Source: Sinomonas atrocyanea | GTDB lineage: Bacteria > Actinomycetota > Actinomycetes > Actinomycetales > Micrococcaceae | Assembly (NCBI RefSeq): GCF_030812675.1 | Contig: NZ_JAUSTE010000004.1 | Location: 62,001 to 126,000 of the forward strand | DNA: 64,000 bases | Direction of reading: 5' to 3' | Part shown: one piece after another, positions 36,141 through 44,078 of the stretch | How the letters are laid out: each line of letters begins with the position of its first letter | Position numbering within the stretch: the first letter of the stretch is position 1 | Notes under the pieces: model-generated | Told to the model about the DNA's origin: nothing | What the model saw: the letters and a program-made list of their open reading frames with translations, nothing else | Databases searched by the model: none | Made by a program: the position numbers and the translations under genes

Positions 36141-36935
36141 TCAGGCGAAGTTCTCGTTCCACACGTCGATGCCGAGCTTGACCGCGAGGGCCGCGACGAC
36201 GGCCAGGAACACCCACCGGATGAACCCGTTGCCCCGGGAGACGGCCATGCGGGCCCCGGTGTACCCGCCGAGCATGTTGGCGGCACCGAGAACGAGCCCG
36301 AGCCCCCACAGCAGGACGCCGGAGGGGGCGAAGAGCAGCAGGGCGCCGATGTTCGTGGCCATGTTGACGATCTTGGCCTTCGCACTCGCCTCCAGGAAGG
36401 CGTACCCCATCCCGGAGACGAGCGCGATCACGAGGAACGAGCCCGTGCCGGGGCCGATGAGGCCGTCGTAGAACCCGATCACGGCGCCGAGGCCGCAGGC
36501 CGCCGCGAGGTGACGGCCGCCCTTGAGCCGGAGCTGGGTGTACTGGCCCATCTGCGGGCGGAGCACCGTGAAGAGGGCGACGGCGATGATCGCAGCGAGG
36601 ATGATCGGCTTGAAGACCCGTGCGGGCAGGGCGGTGGCCAGGGCCGCGCCGCCGAACGCCCCGCCGAGCGCCACGAGCGCCATGGGGACGGCGGTACGCA
36701 AGTCGGGCCGCACGCGCCGCGCATAGGTGACGGCGCTCGTCGTCGTGCCGAAGACCGAGCCCATCTTGTTCGTCGCGAGCGCCTGGACCGGGGTGATGCC
36801 GGGGACGGCGAGGAGGGCCGGGAGCTGGATGAGGCCGCCGCCGCCCACGACGGCGTCGACCCAGCCCGCGCAGAACCCCGCCACGACCACGAGGGCCACG
36901 GTCAGGGGGTCGACGGCCTCGAAGCCGCTCAGCAC
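36141..36935 (-). CDS. TSUP/TauE-SafE family permease
   Basis: This 264-residue membrane protein has about eight helices. It has the TSUP repeats VDAVVGGGGLIQLPALLAVPG with TPVQALATNKMGSVFGTTTSA near the N-terminus, and GFYDGLIGPGTGSFLVIALV in the second half, the pair that defines the family. Members export sulfite, sulfoacetate or related anions. A sulfite role would fit the sulfite-oxidase-type enzyme 22 kb away, but there is no direct link. The GTG begins 10 nt after the proS stop, so the two are probably co-transcribed. Confidence 0.9.
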   Translation of the reverse strand: MLSGFEAVDPLTVALVVVAGFCAGWVDAVVGGGGLIQLPALLAVPGITPVQALATNKMGSVFGTTTSAVTYARRVRPDLRTAVPMALVALGGAFGGAALATALPARVFKPIILAAIIAVALFTVLRPQMGQYTQLRLKGGRHLAAACGLGAVIGFYDGLIGPGTGSFLVIALVSGMGYAFLEASAKAKIVNMATNIGALLLFAPSGVLLWGLGLVLGAANMLGGYTGARMAVSRGNGFIRWVFLAVVAALAVKLGIDVWNENFA

Positions 36936-36945
36936 GCCGGCGCGC

Positions 36946-38748
36946 TCAGGCGCCGCGGACGGCGGCGACGACGCGGTCGACGACCTCGCCCACCGGCACG
37001 TCTTCGGCGGTCCCCGAGCGGCGGTCCTTGACCTCGAGCACGCCGGAGGCGAGGCCCTTGCCGACGGCCACGATGGTCGGAACGCCGATGAGCTCCGCGT
37101 CGCCGAACTTCACGCCCGGCGAGACCTTGGGCCGGTCGTCCAGCATGACGGTCAGGCCGCGGGCCTCGAGCTCGGCCGTGATCCGCTCGGCCTCGGCGAA
37201 GATCTCCTCGCCGCGGCCGACGGCCACGACATGGACGTCCGCCGGCGCCACGGCGCGCGGCCAGATGAGGCCGCGGTCGTCGTGGTTGGACTCGGCGAGG
37301 GCGGCGACCGCGCGGGTGACGCCCACGCCGTACGAGCCCATCGTGACGGTGACCTGCTTGCCGTTCGCGTCGAGGACCTTGAGCCCGAGTGCCTCGGCGT
37401 ACTTGCGGCCCAGCTGGAAGATGTGGCCCATCTCGATCCCGCGCGCCGTCTCGAGCGGGCCCGAGCCATCGGGGGCGGGGTCGCCGGCGCGCACCTCGGT
37501 GCACTCGATGACGCCGTCCCAGCCGAAGTCACGCCCGGCCACGAGGCCGTAGACGTGCTTGCCGAGCTCGTTCGCGCCCGTGATCCAGCGCGTGCCTGCC
37601 ACGACGCGCGGGTCGACGAGGTAGAGCACCTTGGCCGCTCCCTCGAGGCCCAGCACCGGCTTGTCCAGCGCGAGGCCCGGGCCGATGTAGCCCTTGACGA
37701 GGGCGGTGTTCGCGCGGAGCTCCTCGTCGCTCGCCGGGTCCAGGCCGATCTCGCCGGCGACCGGCAGGAAGGCGCCGATGTTGGCCTCGACGCGCTTGAG
37801 GTCCACGGCGCGGTCTCCGGGCACGCCGATGGCCACGAGCTGCTTCTCGCCCGTGGGGAGCGTGACGGTGAGGACCACGTTCTTCAGGGTGTCCGCGGCG
37901 GTCCAGGGACGCTCGGGGTTGGGGAAGATCGTCTGGGACGCCGCGACGAGCGTCTCGATGGTCGGGGTGTCCGGGGTGTCGAGCACCTGCGCCGCGGGCG
38001 CGCCGCTGTAGTCGGCCGCCTCGGGCACCACGGTCGCGACGGCCTCGACGTTGGCCGCATAGCCGCCCGGCGAGCGGACGAACGTGTCCTCGCCGATCTC
38101 GGTCGGGTGCAGGAACTCCTCGCTCCGGGAGCCCCCCATGGCTCCGGCGGTCGCCCTGACCGGGACCACCTCGAGGCCGAGGCGGGCGAAGATCTTCAGG
38201 TACGCCTCGCGGTGCCGCGCATAGCTCGCGTCGAGGCCCGCGTCGTCGACGTCGAACGAGTAGGAGTCCTTCATGATGAACTCGCGCCCACGCAGCAGGC
38301 CGGCGCGCGGGCGGGCCTCGTCGCGGTACTTGTTCTGGATCTGGTACAGCGAGAGCGGCAGGTCCTTGTACGAGGAGTACAGGTCCTTCACCAGGAGGGT
38401 GAACATCTCCTCGTGCGTGGGGGCGAGGAGGTAGTCGGCGTCCTTGCGGTCCTTGAGCCGGAAGATCCCCTCGCCGTACTCGGTCCAGCGGTTCGTGGCC
38501 TCGTAGGGCTCCTTGGGCAGCAGCGCGGGGAAGTGCACTTCCTGCGCGCCGATCGCGGCCATCTCCTCGCGGATGACCTGCTCGACCTTCCGCAGGACCG
38601 CCAGCCCGAGCGGGAGCCAGGTGTAGATGCCCGGCGCGGCGCGGCGGATGTAGCCGGCGCGGACCAGGAGCCGGTGGCTCGCGACCTCGGCGTCGGCGGG
38701 ATCCTCGCGCAGGGTGCGCAGGAACAGGGTGGAGAGTCGCAGGACCAC
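36946..38748 (-). CDS. proS: Prolyl-tRNA synthetase
   Basis: ProS charges tRNA-Pro. The 600-residue protein is the bacterial type with an editing insertion. Motif 1 region is [25 protein letters not shown] near 25-50, motif 2 is [18 protein letters not shown] near 140-160, the INS editing domain spans about 225-400 and motif 3 lies near 445 ([17 protein letters not shown]). An anticodon-binding domain follows, ending in [12 protein letters not shown]. Start is GTG 38748. I see no T-box in the 207-nt upstream gap. Confidence 0.97.
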   Translation of the reverse strand: MVLRLSTLFLRTLREDPADAEVASHRLLVRAGYIRRAAPGIYTWLPLGLAVLRKVEQVIREEMAAIGAQEVHFPALLPKEPYEATNRWTEYGEGIFRLKDRKDADYLLAPTHEEMFTLLVKDLYSSYKDLPLSLYQIQNKYRDEARPRAGLLRGREFIMKDSYSFDVDDAGLDASYARHREAYLKIFARLGLEVVPVRATAGAMGGSRSEEFLHPTEIGEDTFVRSPGGYAANVEAVATVVPEAADYSGAPAAQVLDTPDTPTIETLVAASQTIFPNPERPWTAADTLKNVVLTVTLPTGEKQLVAIGVPGDRAVDLKRVEANIGAFLPVAGEIGLDPASDEELRANTALVKGYIGPGLALDKPVLGLEGAAKVLYLVDPRVVAGTRWITGANELGKHVYGLVAGRDFGWDGVIECTEVRAGDPAPDGSGPLETARGIEMGHIFQLGRKYAEALGLKVLDANGKQVTVTMGSYGVGVTRAVAALAESNHDDRGLIWPRAVAPADVHVVAVGRGEEIFAEAERITAELEARGLTVMLDDRPKVSPGVKFGDAELIGVPTIVAVGKGLASGVLEVKDRRSGTAEDVPVGEVVDRVVAAVRGA

Positions 38749-38955
38749 GCGGGCATCCGTTCTCGTATCTGGGCCCGTCGGGCAGGCGGCCGGGACGGGC
38801 GAAGAGGGCTGGAAAGTCAGCTACCAATGTATCCCAGCGGCGCAGCCCGCACGCCCCCTCCCCCATGTCCGGGACCTGACCTTCAGGAGGTGACTCCCAG
38901 GAGGTGAGTCCCAGGAGGTGAGTCCCAGGAGGTGAGTCCCAGGAGGAGCGGCGGC
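38749..38955. other. proS upstream region with repeats
   Basis: This gap between the nitrite-reductase stop and proS start holds the 14-bp repeat array and an AT-richer patch (38819-38834, GCTACCAATGTATCCC) in which a proS promoter could lie. I find no T-box, tRNA or ORF. Confidence 0.6.
38885..38946. repeat. 14-bp tandem repeat, 4.4 copies
   Basis: The unit AGGAGGTGAGTCCC occurs at 38885-38898 (with GACTCCC), 38899-38912, 38913-38926 and 38927-38940, and a partial AGGAGG at 38941-38946. Each plus-strand copy contains GGAGGTGA, the full anti-anti-SD sequence, though no gene follows in that direction. The array starts 10 nt from the nitrite-reductase stop. Confidence 0.92.
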
Positions 38956-41664
38956 TCACTTCGCGGCAGCGACGTCGAACACTCCGTGCGCGCCGCGCTC
39001 CGCGTCCACCGTGTAGTGGCTCACGAACGGATAGTGCCCCGCTTCGGGGAACGTGAGGTCCACGAAGCCGCCCTGGGCGGGTAAGAGGTCGAGGGCCTGG
39101 GACGCGCCCGCCTGTGTTCCGCCCGGCCCCGGGGCAAGCCGGTACGCGCCCTCCGCCCAGACCGCGCCGAACTGGGCCCCCACCACATGGAACGACGTCG
39201 CGCGGCCGGGGCCGGCGTCGAGCACCCACACGCGCACCCGCTCGCCCGCGCGCACGGCGAGCGGCGCGGCGTCGTACTGGTTCGGGTACCCGTTGAACAC
39301 CACTGCGTCCGGGGTGCCCGCGGTGATCTTCGCCGAGTCGGCGATCCCCGGCGCGCCGTTGGACGCCGCGCCGCGGTACTGCTCGCTCTGGACGAGCACG
39401 AACTCGTGGTCCACCGGAGGCGCATCCGGCGGGTCGACCACCATCGCGCCGAACATCCCGTTCGCGATGTGCAGGGACATCGGCATGGTGGAACAGTGGT
39501 ACATCCAGATCCCCGCCTCCGTGGCCCTGAACGTGTACGTGAGCCGCTGGCCGGGGTCAATGGTCCGCATCGGCCCGTCGGGGGCGAGCGCGCCGGCGTG
39601 GAAGTCGATCGAGTGGCCGGCGGAGGCGTCGTTGACGAGCGTCACCTCGAACGTGTCCCCCACCCTGCCGTGCAGCACGGGCCCGGGCGCCGTGCCGTTG
39701 TAGGTCCACAGGGTCTGGGTGACGCCGGGGGCGACCTCGGCGACTGTGTCGCGCACCGTCAGCGTCACGCGGTGCACCGTGCCCGGGGGCACCGCGGGGA
39801 GGTCCGCCGGGTAGGGGGTGTGCGCGGCCGCCGGGGCGCCGGAGGAGGCGGGCTGCATGCCCGGCATGTCCATGCTCCCCGGCGCGGGGGCGGCCGCCGC
39901 GGAGGGCTGCGGGGCGCCGGTCACGCTGACCCGGAACACCATACCCATCTGCCGGTGGCCCACCACGGAGCACCAGCCGTCCACGGACTGCGCCATGACA
40001 CCGGCGTCGAGCTCTCCGCTCCTGCCGGGGTAGATCCGGGAGGAGTCCTGGCCGGTGGCGAGGACCAGGTCGTGGGCGGTCTGGTCCTTGTTCGCCAGGC
40101 GGATGACGAGGCGGTCTCCGGCCGGGACGCTGACCGTGCCGGGCACGAAGCGCATCCCGGACATCGCGACGTCCACCGTCGTGGTGTGCCCGGTGGGCGC
40201 GACCGCGGACCCTCCGGCGGCGGCCGCGGGGCTCCCGCCGCCGGCGACGGGGAGGACGGAGGGGTCGGCGGCCACGCCGGCGACCACCGCCGCGAGCAGC
40301 ACCGCGAGTCCCACCGCACCCGAGCCGAGGCGGCTGCGCACGGAGGCGCCCGCCTCGACCGGCCCGGAGCCGCCGGGGCGGCGCTCCCGCTCCCCCCGGG
40401 CGCCGGGGTCGCGCCCGGGGCGGCCCAGGAAGGCGCGCCCGGCGAGCCACACGAATCCCACGAGGGCCGCAAGGCCCGCCACCGCGGCCGCGACGCGGAC
40501 AGCGCTGGGCACGGGCAGGAGGTAGAGGGCGAGTGCGCCGTTGGCGAGGGCCACGCGGAGCCAGGCGCCGGCGTCGAGCGTCTCGGTGCGCCGACGGACC
40601 GCCGCGGGGCCGCCGCCGAGCACCACGGGCAGCAGGTAGGACAGGGCGCCCGCGAGCACCTGGGCGGCGAACCCGGCCGCGAGCGCCGGCGTGAGGCCTC
40701 CGAGGGCCACGTGGAGCGCGTCCCAGTCGGGAGCCGCCAGGCACAGCCACGCGAGGCGGGCCAGGGCGCCCACGAGCCAGACGAGCGAGGCGACGGCCGA
40801 CAGCGGGGCGAACGCCACCGGCGCCTTGCGCCGCACCGCCCGGGCGAGCGGGACCGCGGAGACGAGCACCCCGGCGAGGAAGAGCACGACGCCGGCCCCG
40901 GCCGCCGCGCGGACCCCCGCGAGGGCGCCTCCCGCGGCGAGGCCGACGCCCGCGAGGAGGACCCAGAGCGCCCGGCGGGCGATGGGCTCGGCGGAGTCGT
41001 CGGCCCGCGTGCGCAGCATCGTCGGAAGGAGGGTCACGAGCGTGCCGAGGACGCTCAGGCCAACCCACCCGAGGAGGTTGAGGGACTCGTGCGCGAGCAG
41101 GAGCCGGGCGTGCAGGTCCCCGCCGTCGTCAGTCCCCGGGAGCGCGAGCAGTGCCCCCGCCGCGGCGCCGAACGGCAGGATCGCGCACGCAGCGAGGTAG
41201 TAGCGCAGGGTGGACCGGAAGCGCGAGGCCAGGGCCCGGCGGAGCCTGACCAGCAGCGCGGCCCCGTGCCATCCCGCCGCCGCGCCCACGGCGGCGGCGC
41301 CGGACACCGCCAGCGGCCACACCCCGGCCACGACTCCCGCCATCGCGGCGGCAGCACCCACGTTGAGGAGCACGAGCCGCGCCGCGAGCGCCCGTCGCGA
41401 CGGCACCGGCAGCCGCAGCAGCGCCTCGGCGAAGTGCCACGAGTAGACGAGGATCGCGTTCGTCGCCGCGCCCAGGAGCGCGAGGTGCACCAGCAGCCAC
41501 CCCGAGGCCGGGATGCCTCGGTGGATGCCCGAGAGGACCGCGATGGCGAGCAGCCACACGAGCGTGGGCGCGTTGGCCCAGCGGTGCCACTGCGCCCGCC
41601 CGGTGCGCGCCTGGCGGCCGGGAGCCGCGGGATCGGCGGCTGCGGGAGGGACGGTGGGCATCAT
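38956..41664 (-). CDS. Membrane-cupredoxin-copper nitrite reductase fusion
   Basis: The 902-residue protein has three parts. Residues 1 to about 465 have around ten to twelve membrane helices, with His in LVHLALLGAATNAILVYSWHF and in AHESLNLLGWVGLSVLGTL. Residues about 490-580 are a cupredoxin with type-1 copper ligands (AHDLVLATG His near 530; GWCSVVGHRQMGM Cys/His/Met near 566). Residues about 620-902 are a two-domain copper nitrite reductase: GHSIDFHAGAL (His, Asp98-type, His) near 687, MYHCSTMPMSLHIANGM near 725, FHVVGAQFG (His255-type) near 828 and SHY near 882. It probably reduces nitrite to NO on the outer face. It overlaps the next gene upstream as ATGA. Confidence 0.88.
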   Translation of the reverse strand: MMPTVPPAAADPAAPGRQARTGRAQWHRWANAPTLVWLLAIAVLSGIHRGIPASGWLLVHLALLGAATNAILVYSWHFAEALLRLPVPSRRALAARLVLLNVGAAAAMAGVVAGVWPLAVSGAAAVGAAAGWHGAALLVRLRRALASRFRSTLRYYLAACAILPFGAAAGALLALPGTDDGGDLHARLLLAHESLNLLGWVGLSVLGTLVTLLPTMLRTRADDSAEPIARRALWVLLAGVGLAAGGALAGVRAAAGAGVVLFLAGVLVSAVPLARAVRRKAPVAFAPLSAVASLVWLVGALARLAWLCLAAPDWDALHVALGGLTPALAAGFAAQVLAGALSYLLPVVLGGGPAAVRRRTETLDAGAWLRVALANGALALYLLPVPSAVRVAAAVAGLAALVGFVWLAGRAFLGRPGRDPGARGERERRPGGSGPVEAGASVRSRLGSGAVGLAVLLAAVVAGVAADPSVLPVAGGGSPAAAAGGSAVAPTGHTTTVDVAMSGMRFVPGTVSVPAGDRLVIRLANKDQTAHDLVLATGQDSSRIYPGRSGELDAGVMAQSVDGWCSVVGHRQMGMVFRVSVTGAPQPSAAAAPAPGSMDMPGMQPASSGAPAAAHTPYPADLPAVPPGTVHRVTLTVRDTVAEVAPGVTQTLWTYNGTAPGPVLHGRVGDTFEVTLVNDASAGHSIDFHAGALAPDGPMRTIDPGQRLTYTFRATEAGIWMYHCSTMPMSLHIANGMFGAMVVDPPDAPPVDHEFVLVQSEQYRGAASNGAPGIADSAKITAGTPDAVVFNGYPNQYDAAPLAVRAGERVRVWVLDAGPGRATSFHVVGAQFGAVWAEGAYRLAPGPGGTQAGASQALDLLPAQGGFVDLTFPEAGHYPFVSHYTVDAERGAHGVFDVAAAK

Positions 41665-42926
41665 GGCCGGGGCTCCCCTGCGGTCCTGGGCCCGCTGGCC
41701 GTTCGCGGCTCGGTGGAGGTTCGGGGCCCTTCGGTGCTTCTGGGCCCGTCGATGCTCCTGGGTTGGCCCGGGCGGGCCGCCGACCAGGCCGCGAGCAGCA
41801 CGAATGCCAGGACGGCGAGGACGTTCCCGGCCCCGCCCCACTGCCAGGCCACCGTGTCTCCCCGCGCGTCGCCGAGGCCGAGCCGCAGCAGCAGCGTCGC
41901 GTGCAGGAGCACCGCCGGGAGCCACATCGCCGGTCGGTACGGGAGCGGGCGGCGCAGCACGGCGGGGAGGATGACGGGCGCGTGGGCCATGACCATGGAC
42001 ATGACGAACCCGAGGAAGACCGCGTGCAGGAACGCGTCGTACGCCGCTCCCGAGGGACTGCCCGGGACGAGGAGGCATACGCCGGCGGCCACCGCGAGCC
42101 ACGCGTAGCCCGCGAGGAGGCACGCGGCGACGTACCGCGGCAGGCCGGACGAACGGACCGTGGCGCGGGCGACGTCGTACCGCACGAGCCACGCGGCGAG
42201 CGCGAGCACGGCGAGGCCGAAGAGCGGATACCCGGCGGCCGGCCACAGCGTCGCTGCGGGGCACAGGGCCACGAGCGCGGCGTTCGCCGCGACGAGGAGC
42301 GGTTCGGCCCAACGGCCGCGGATCCGCAGGCGGGCCAGCTCGAGCCGCTCCCCGGCGATGGTGGCGAGGAGGAACGCGGCGAGCCAGGGCACGACGGCCG
42401 GAACCGCCACCCCGGCGGCCAGGAGCCCGGCGGCTCCGGCGGCCGCCACGGCCCCGAGCGCCTGGACGAGCACCGCCGGGTCCCGCTGCCGGCGCCACAG
42501 CGGCACGTATACGAGGGCGAAGGCGATCGCGCCCGCCAGCAGCGCGAGGCGTGCGGGCCACGCCGGACCCCAGGGCGCGAGCTGGGCGAGGGCCCCGCCT
42601 CCGAGGAGGGCGGGGGCCGCATAGCCCCAGGCCCGGCGGAGCGCGACCGCCCGTTCGAGCGCGATGAGCGTGCCCACGAAGCCGAGCACCATGAGGGTCC
42701 CATGGTCTGCCGGCAGCAGGGGCGCCGTGTGGCCGCCCACCGGGGCCGGGAACTCGAGCAGCACCAGGGCCGCGTCGAGTCCCGCGACGAGCGAGGCGCC
42801 ACCCACCGCGAGGAGCAGCGCCCGGTGCCAGACCACCGTTCCGGGGCGAGGGCTGCGCGCGGCGGCCGGGACGCGGGGACCGGCCTTGCGCGATCCGGCG
42901 TCCCGGGCACCGGCATCCCGGCTCAT
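41661..42926 (-). CDS. NnrS-like multi-pass membrane protein
   Basis: This 421-residue membrane protein has about twelve helices and His-bearing helices ADHGTLMVLGFVGTLIALERAV (near 80) and AFLHAVFLGFVMSMVMAHAPVILPAV (near 300). These resemble NnrS haem/copper membrane proteins tied to NO stress and denitrification. The first motif also resembles the membrane part of the neighbouring reductase. The C-terminal 35 residues are a degenerate repeat (SIDGPRSTEGPRT-type). It overlaps the regulator gene upstream and the reductase gene downstream by 4 nt each, so the three are one operon. NO handling is inferred. Confidence 0.78.
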   Translation of the reverse strand: MSRDAGARDAGSRKAGPRVPAAARSPRPGTVVWHRALLLAVGGASLVAGLDAALVLLEFPAPVGGHTAPLLPADHGTLMVLGFVGTLIALERAVALRRAWGYAAPALLGGGALAQLAPWGPAWPARLALLAGAIAFALVYVPLWRRQRDPAVLVQALGAVAAAGAAGLLAAGVAVPAVVPWLAAFLLATIAGERLELARLRIRGRWAEPLLVAANAALVALCPAATLWPAAGYPLFGLAVLALAAWLVRYDVARATVRSSGLPRYVAACLLAGYAWLAVAAGVCLLVPGSPSGAAYDAFLHAVFLGFVMSMVMAHAPVILPAVLRRPLPYRPAMWLPAVLLHATLLLRLGLGDARGDTVAWQWGGAGNVLAVLAFVLLAAWSAARPGQPRSIDGPRSTEGPRTSTEPRTASGPRTAGEPRP

Positions 42927-43633
42927 GCCGGGCCGATCGTGAGCAGGCACGCGCCCGGCTCGGCGAAGGGCTCGAGCCGGGCCCGCAGGCCGGGCTGGCC
43001 GAGCAGCAGCAGGGACTCGTCGACGAGCCCCGCGTGGACCGAGCAGACGACCCGTGGTTCGTCCCTCGCGGCGGCCAGGAGCGGGCACGCGACGAGCCGG
43101 ACCCGCTCCCCGGAGTCAGCGGCATCTGCCGGGGCTCCAGGTGCGGGTGCCGGGGCGATCGCGAAGCCGAGCTCGTCGAGCTCGGTGAGGACGCGGCGTC
43201 GGGCGTCCTTCGCCGAGACCGGGCCCGCGGCCGGCGCGAGGGCACGCCGTGCCCAGCTCCGGCCCGCCTCGGCACCGGCCGCCGCAGGGTCGGGGGCGAG
43301 CCGTGCCACCTCCGCGGCGAGCACCCCGGCGAGGGCGGCGTAGCCCGGGGCCTGGGGAGCCAGCTCGGCGGGACGGTACCGCTTCGCCGGCCGCCCCCGG
43401 CGGCCCTGTCCTGCGGGGGCACCCGCGGCGGCCTCGAGGAGCCCCACTGCCACGAGGGCCTCGAGGTGCTCGCGGACGGTGTTGGGGTGCTGCCCCGTCT
43501 CGCCGGCGAGTTCCTCGACGGTGCACGGGCTGCGCCGTGCCCTGACGAGGTCGAGCACTGCCGCGCGGGCGCCCGAGAGCGGCAGGGCGGGACCGGGGGC
43601 GGCGGGCTGGGGACCGAGCGGACTATTTTCCAC
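42923..43633 (-). CDS. Winged-helix regulator with conserved-type cysteines
   Basis: This 236-residue regulator has an N-terminal ArsR/MarR-like winged helix (GARAAVLDLVRARRSPCTVEELAGETGQHPNTVREHLEALVAVG without the ends) and a basic wing (GRRGRPAKRY). The C-terminal domain carries CPLLAAARDEPRVVC (Cys-x13-Cys) and a later Cys in GACLLTI, like the sensor half of Fe-S or thiol regulators such as SufR. A response to NO or oxygen fits its operon but is inferred. Its GTG lies 7 nt after TACAAT, and that -10 is inside a palindrome, so it probably represses itself. Confidence 0.82.
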   Translation of the reverse strand: MENSPLGPQPAAPGPALPLSGARAAVLDLVRARRSPCTVEELAGETGQHPNTVREHLEALVAVGLLEAAAGAPAGQGRRGRPAKRYRPAELAPQAPGYAALAGVLAAEVARLAPDPAAAGAEAGRSWARRALAPAAGPVSAKDARRRVLTELDELGFAIAPAPAPGAPADAADSGERVRLVACPLLAAARDEPRVVCSVHAGLVDESLLLLGQPGLRARLEPFAEPGACLLTIGPA

Positions 43634-43637
43634 GGGA

Positions 43638-43651
43638 TTTATTGTAGTAAA
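43638..43651. promoter_or_regulatory. AT-rich dyad operator over divergent promoters
   Basis: TTTATTGTAGTAAA has TTTA/TAAA ends and inner T/A symmetry. On the minus strand it contains TACAAT (43641-43646), the -10 of the leaderless regulator gene. On the plus strand it contains TATTGT, a -10 that would give the DUF2249 gene a leader of about 40 nt. It is one of the few AT-rich words in this window and a likely operator of the winged-helix regulator. Confidence 0.6.
43641..43646 (-). promoter_or_regulatory. -10 hexamer of leaderless regulator gene
   Basis: TACAAT on the minus strand ends 7 nt before GTG 43633. It lies inside the 14-bp dyad, so binding of the regulator would directly block its own promoter. 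Confidence 0.6.
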
Positions 43652-43686
43652 GTTTCGGCCAGCAGAACCGATCGGAAGGACGTGCC

Positions 43687-43992
43687 GTGGAATACACCGC
43701 AGAGAACCCCCTCACCCTGACCCAGAAGTCCTCGTGCGCCTGCGGGGAGCACGACGGCGAGGGGTTCCCCGAGCTCGACGTGCGGGTCATCCCCCACGCG
43801 ATCCGCCACGCGACGATCTTCGGCGCCCTGGACTCCCTCGCCGTGGGCGCCGGTCTCGTGATCGTCGCCAACCACGCGCCGCTGCCGCTCCTGGCCCAGG
43901 TTGACCAGCGCTACCGCGAGGGCGCCTTCGACGTCTCCTACCTCTCCGAGGGTCCCGAGGAATGGAAGGTCCAGTTCCGCCGGGAGGCGTGA
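43687..43992 (+). CDS. DUF2249 protein
   Basis: This 101-residue protein has a short N-terminus with a CACGEHDGEG motif and then the DUF2249 domain (ELDVRVIPHAIRHATIFGAL; ANHAPLPLLAQVDQRY; LSEGPEEWKVQFRRE). DUF2249 proteins often accompany haemerythrins, nitrite reductases and other anaerobic or NO genes. The biochemical role is unknown. GTG start with AAGGA about 8 nt upstream. It is divergent from the regulator and shares its operator. The His/Cys cluster before the domain could bind metal. Confidence 0.85.
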   Translation: MEYTAENPLTLTQKSSCACGEHDGEGFPELDVRVIPHAIRHATIFGALDSLAVGAGLVIVANHAPLPLLAQVDQRYREGAFDVSYLSEGPEEWKVQFRREA

Positions 43993-44002
43993 GCACGTCC
44001 TC

Positions 44003-44031
44003 TTGACGGCACGCCGGGGCGGGCCTAGCCT
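44003..44031 (+). promoter_or_regulatory. promoter of the ABC-TetR operon
   Basis: TTGACG (44003-44008) and TAGCCT (44026-44031) are separated by exactly 17 bp, a strong housekeeping-type promoter. The operator palindrome begins 4 nt after the -10. Confidence 0.75.
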
Positions 44032-44034
44032 CCG

Positions 44035-44052
44035 ATTCACCACGTGATGAAT
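44035..44052. promoter_or_regulatory. 18-bp operator palindrome, likely TetR site
   Basis: ATTCACCACGTGATGAAT is symmetric round CACGTG except for one base pair position. It sits over the expected transcription start of the promoter at 44003-44031, where a bound repressor would block transcription. The operon's last gene encodes a TetR protein, so autorepression is the likely control. Confidence 0.75.
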
Positions 44053-44078
44053 TGGCATCCCAGCCCTGGAGCAATCCC

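Noticed and set aside
38885-38946. Possible CRISPR array
   Set aside because: The 14-bp units are directly adjacent with no spacers, and there is no cas gene.
38749-38955. T-box leader of proS
   Set aside because: I see no antiterminator/T-box core word and no terminator hairpin before the proS start.
38956-43422. 1488-codon minus frame taken as one giant protein
   Set aside because: Only the part from 41664 is supported. Upstream of this the frame is an Arg/Pro-rich shadow of the NnrS-like and regulator genes, which lie in other frames with ATGA overlaps.
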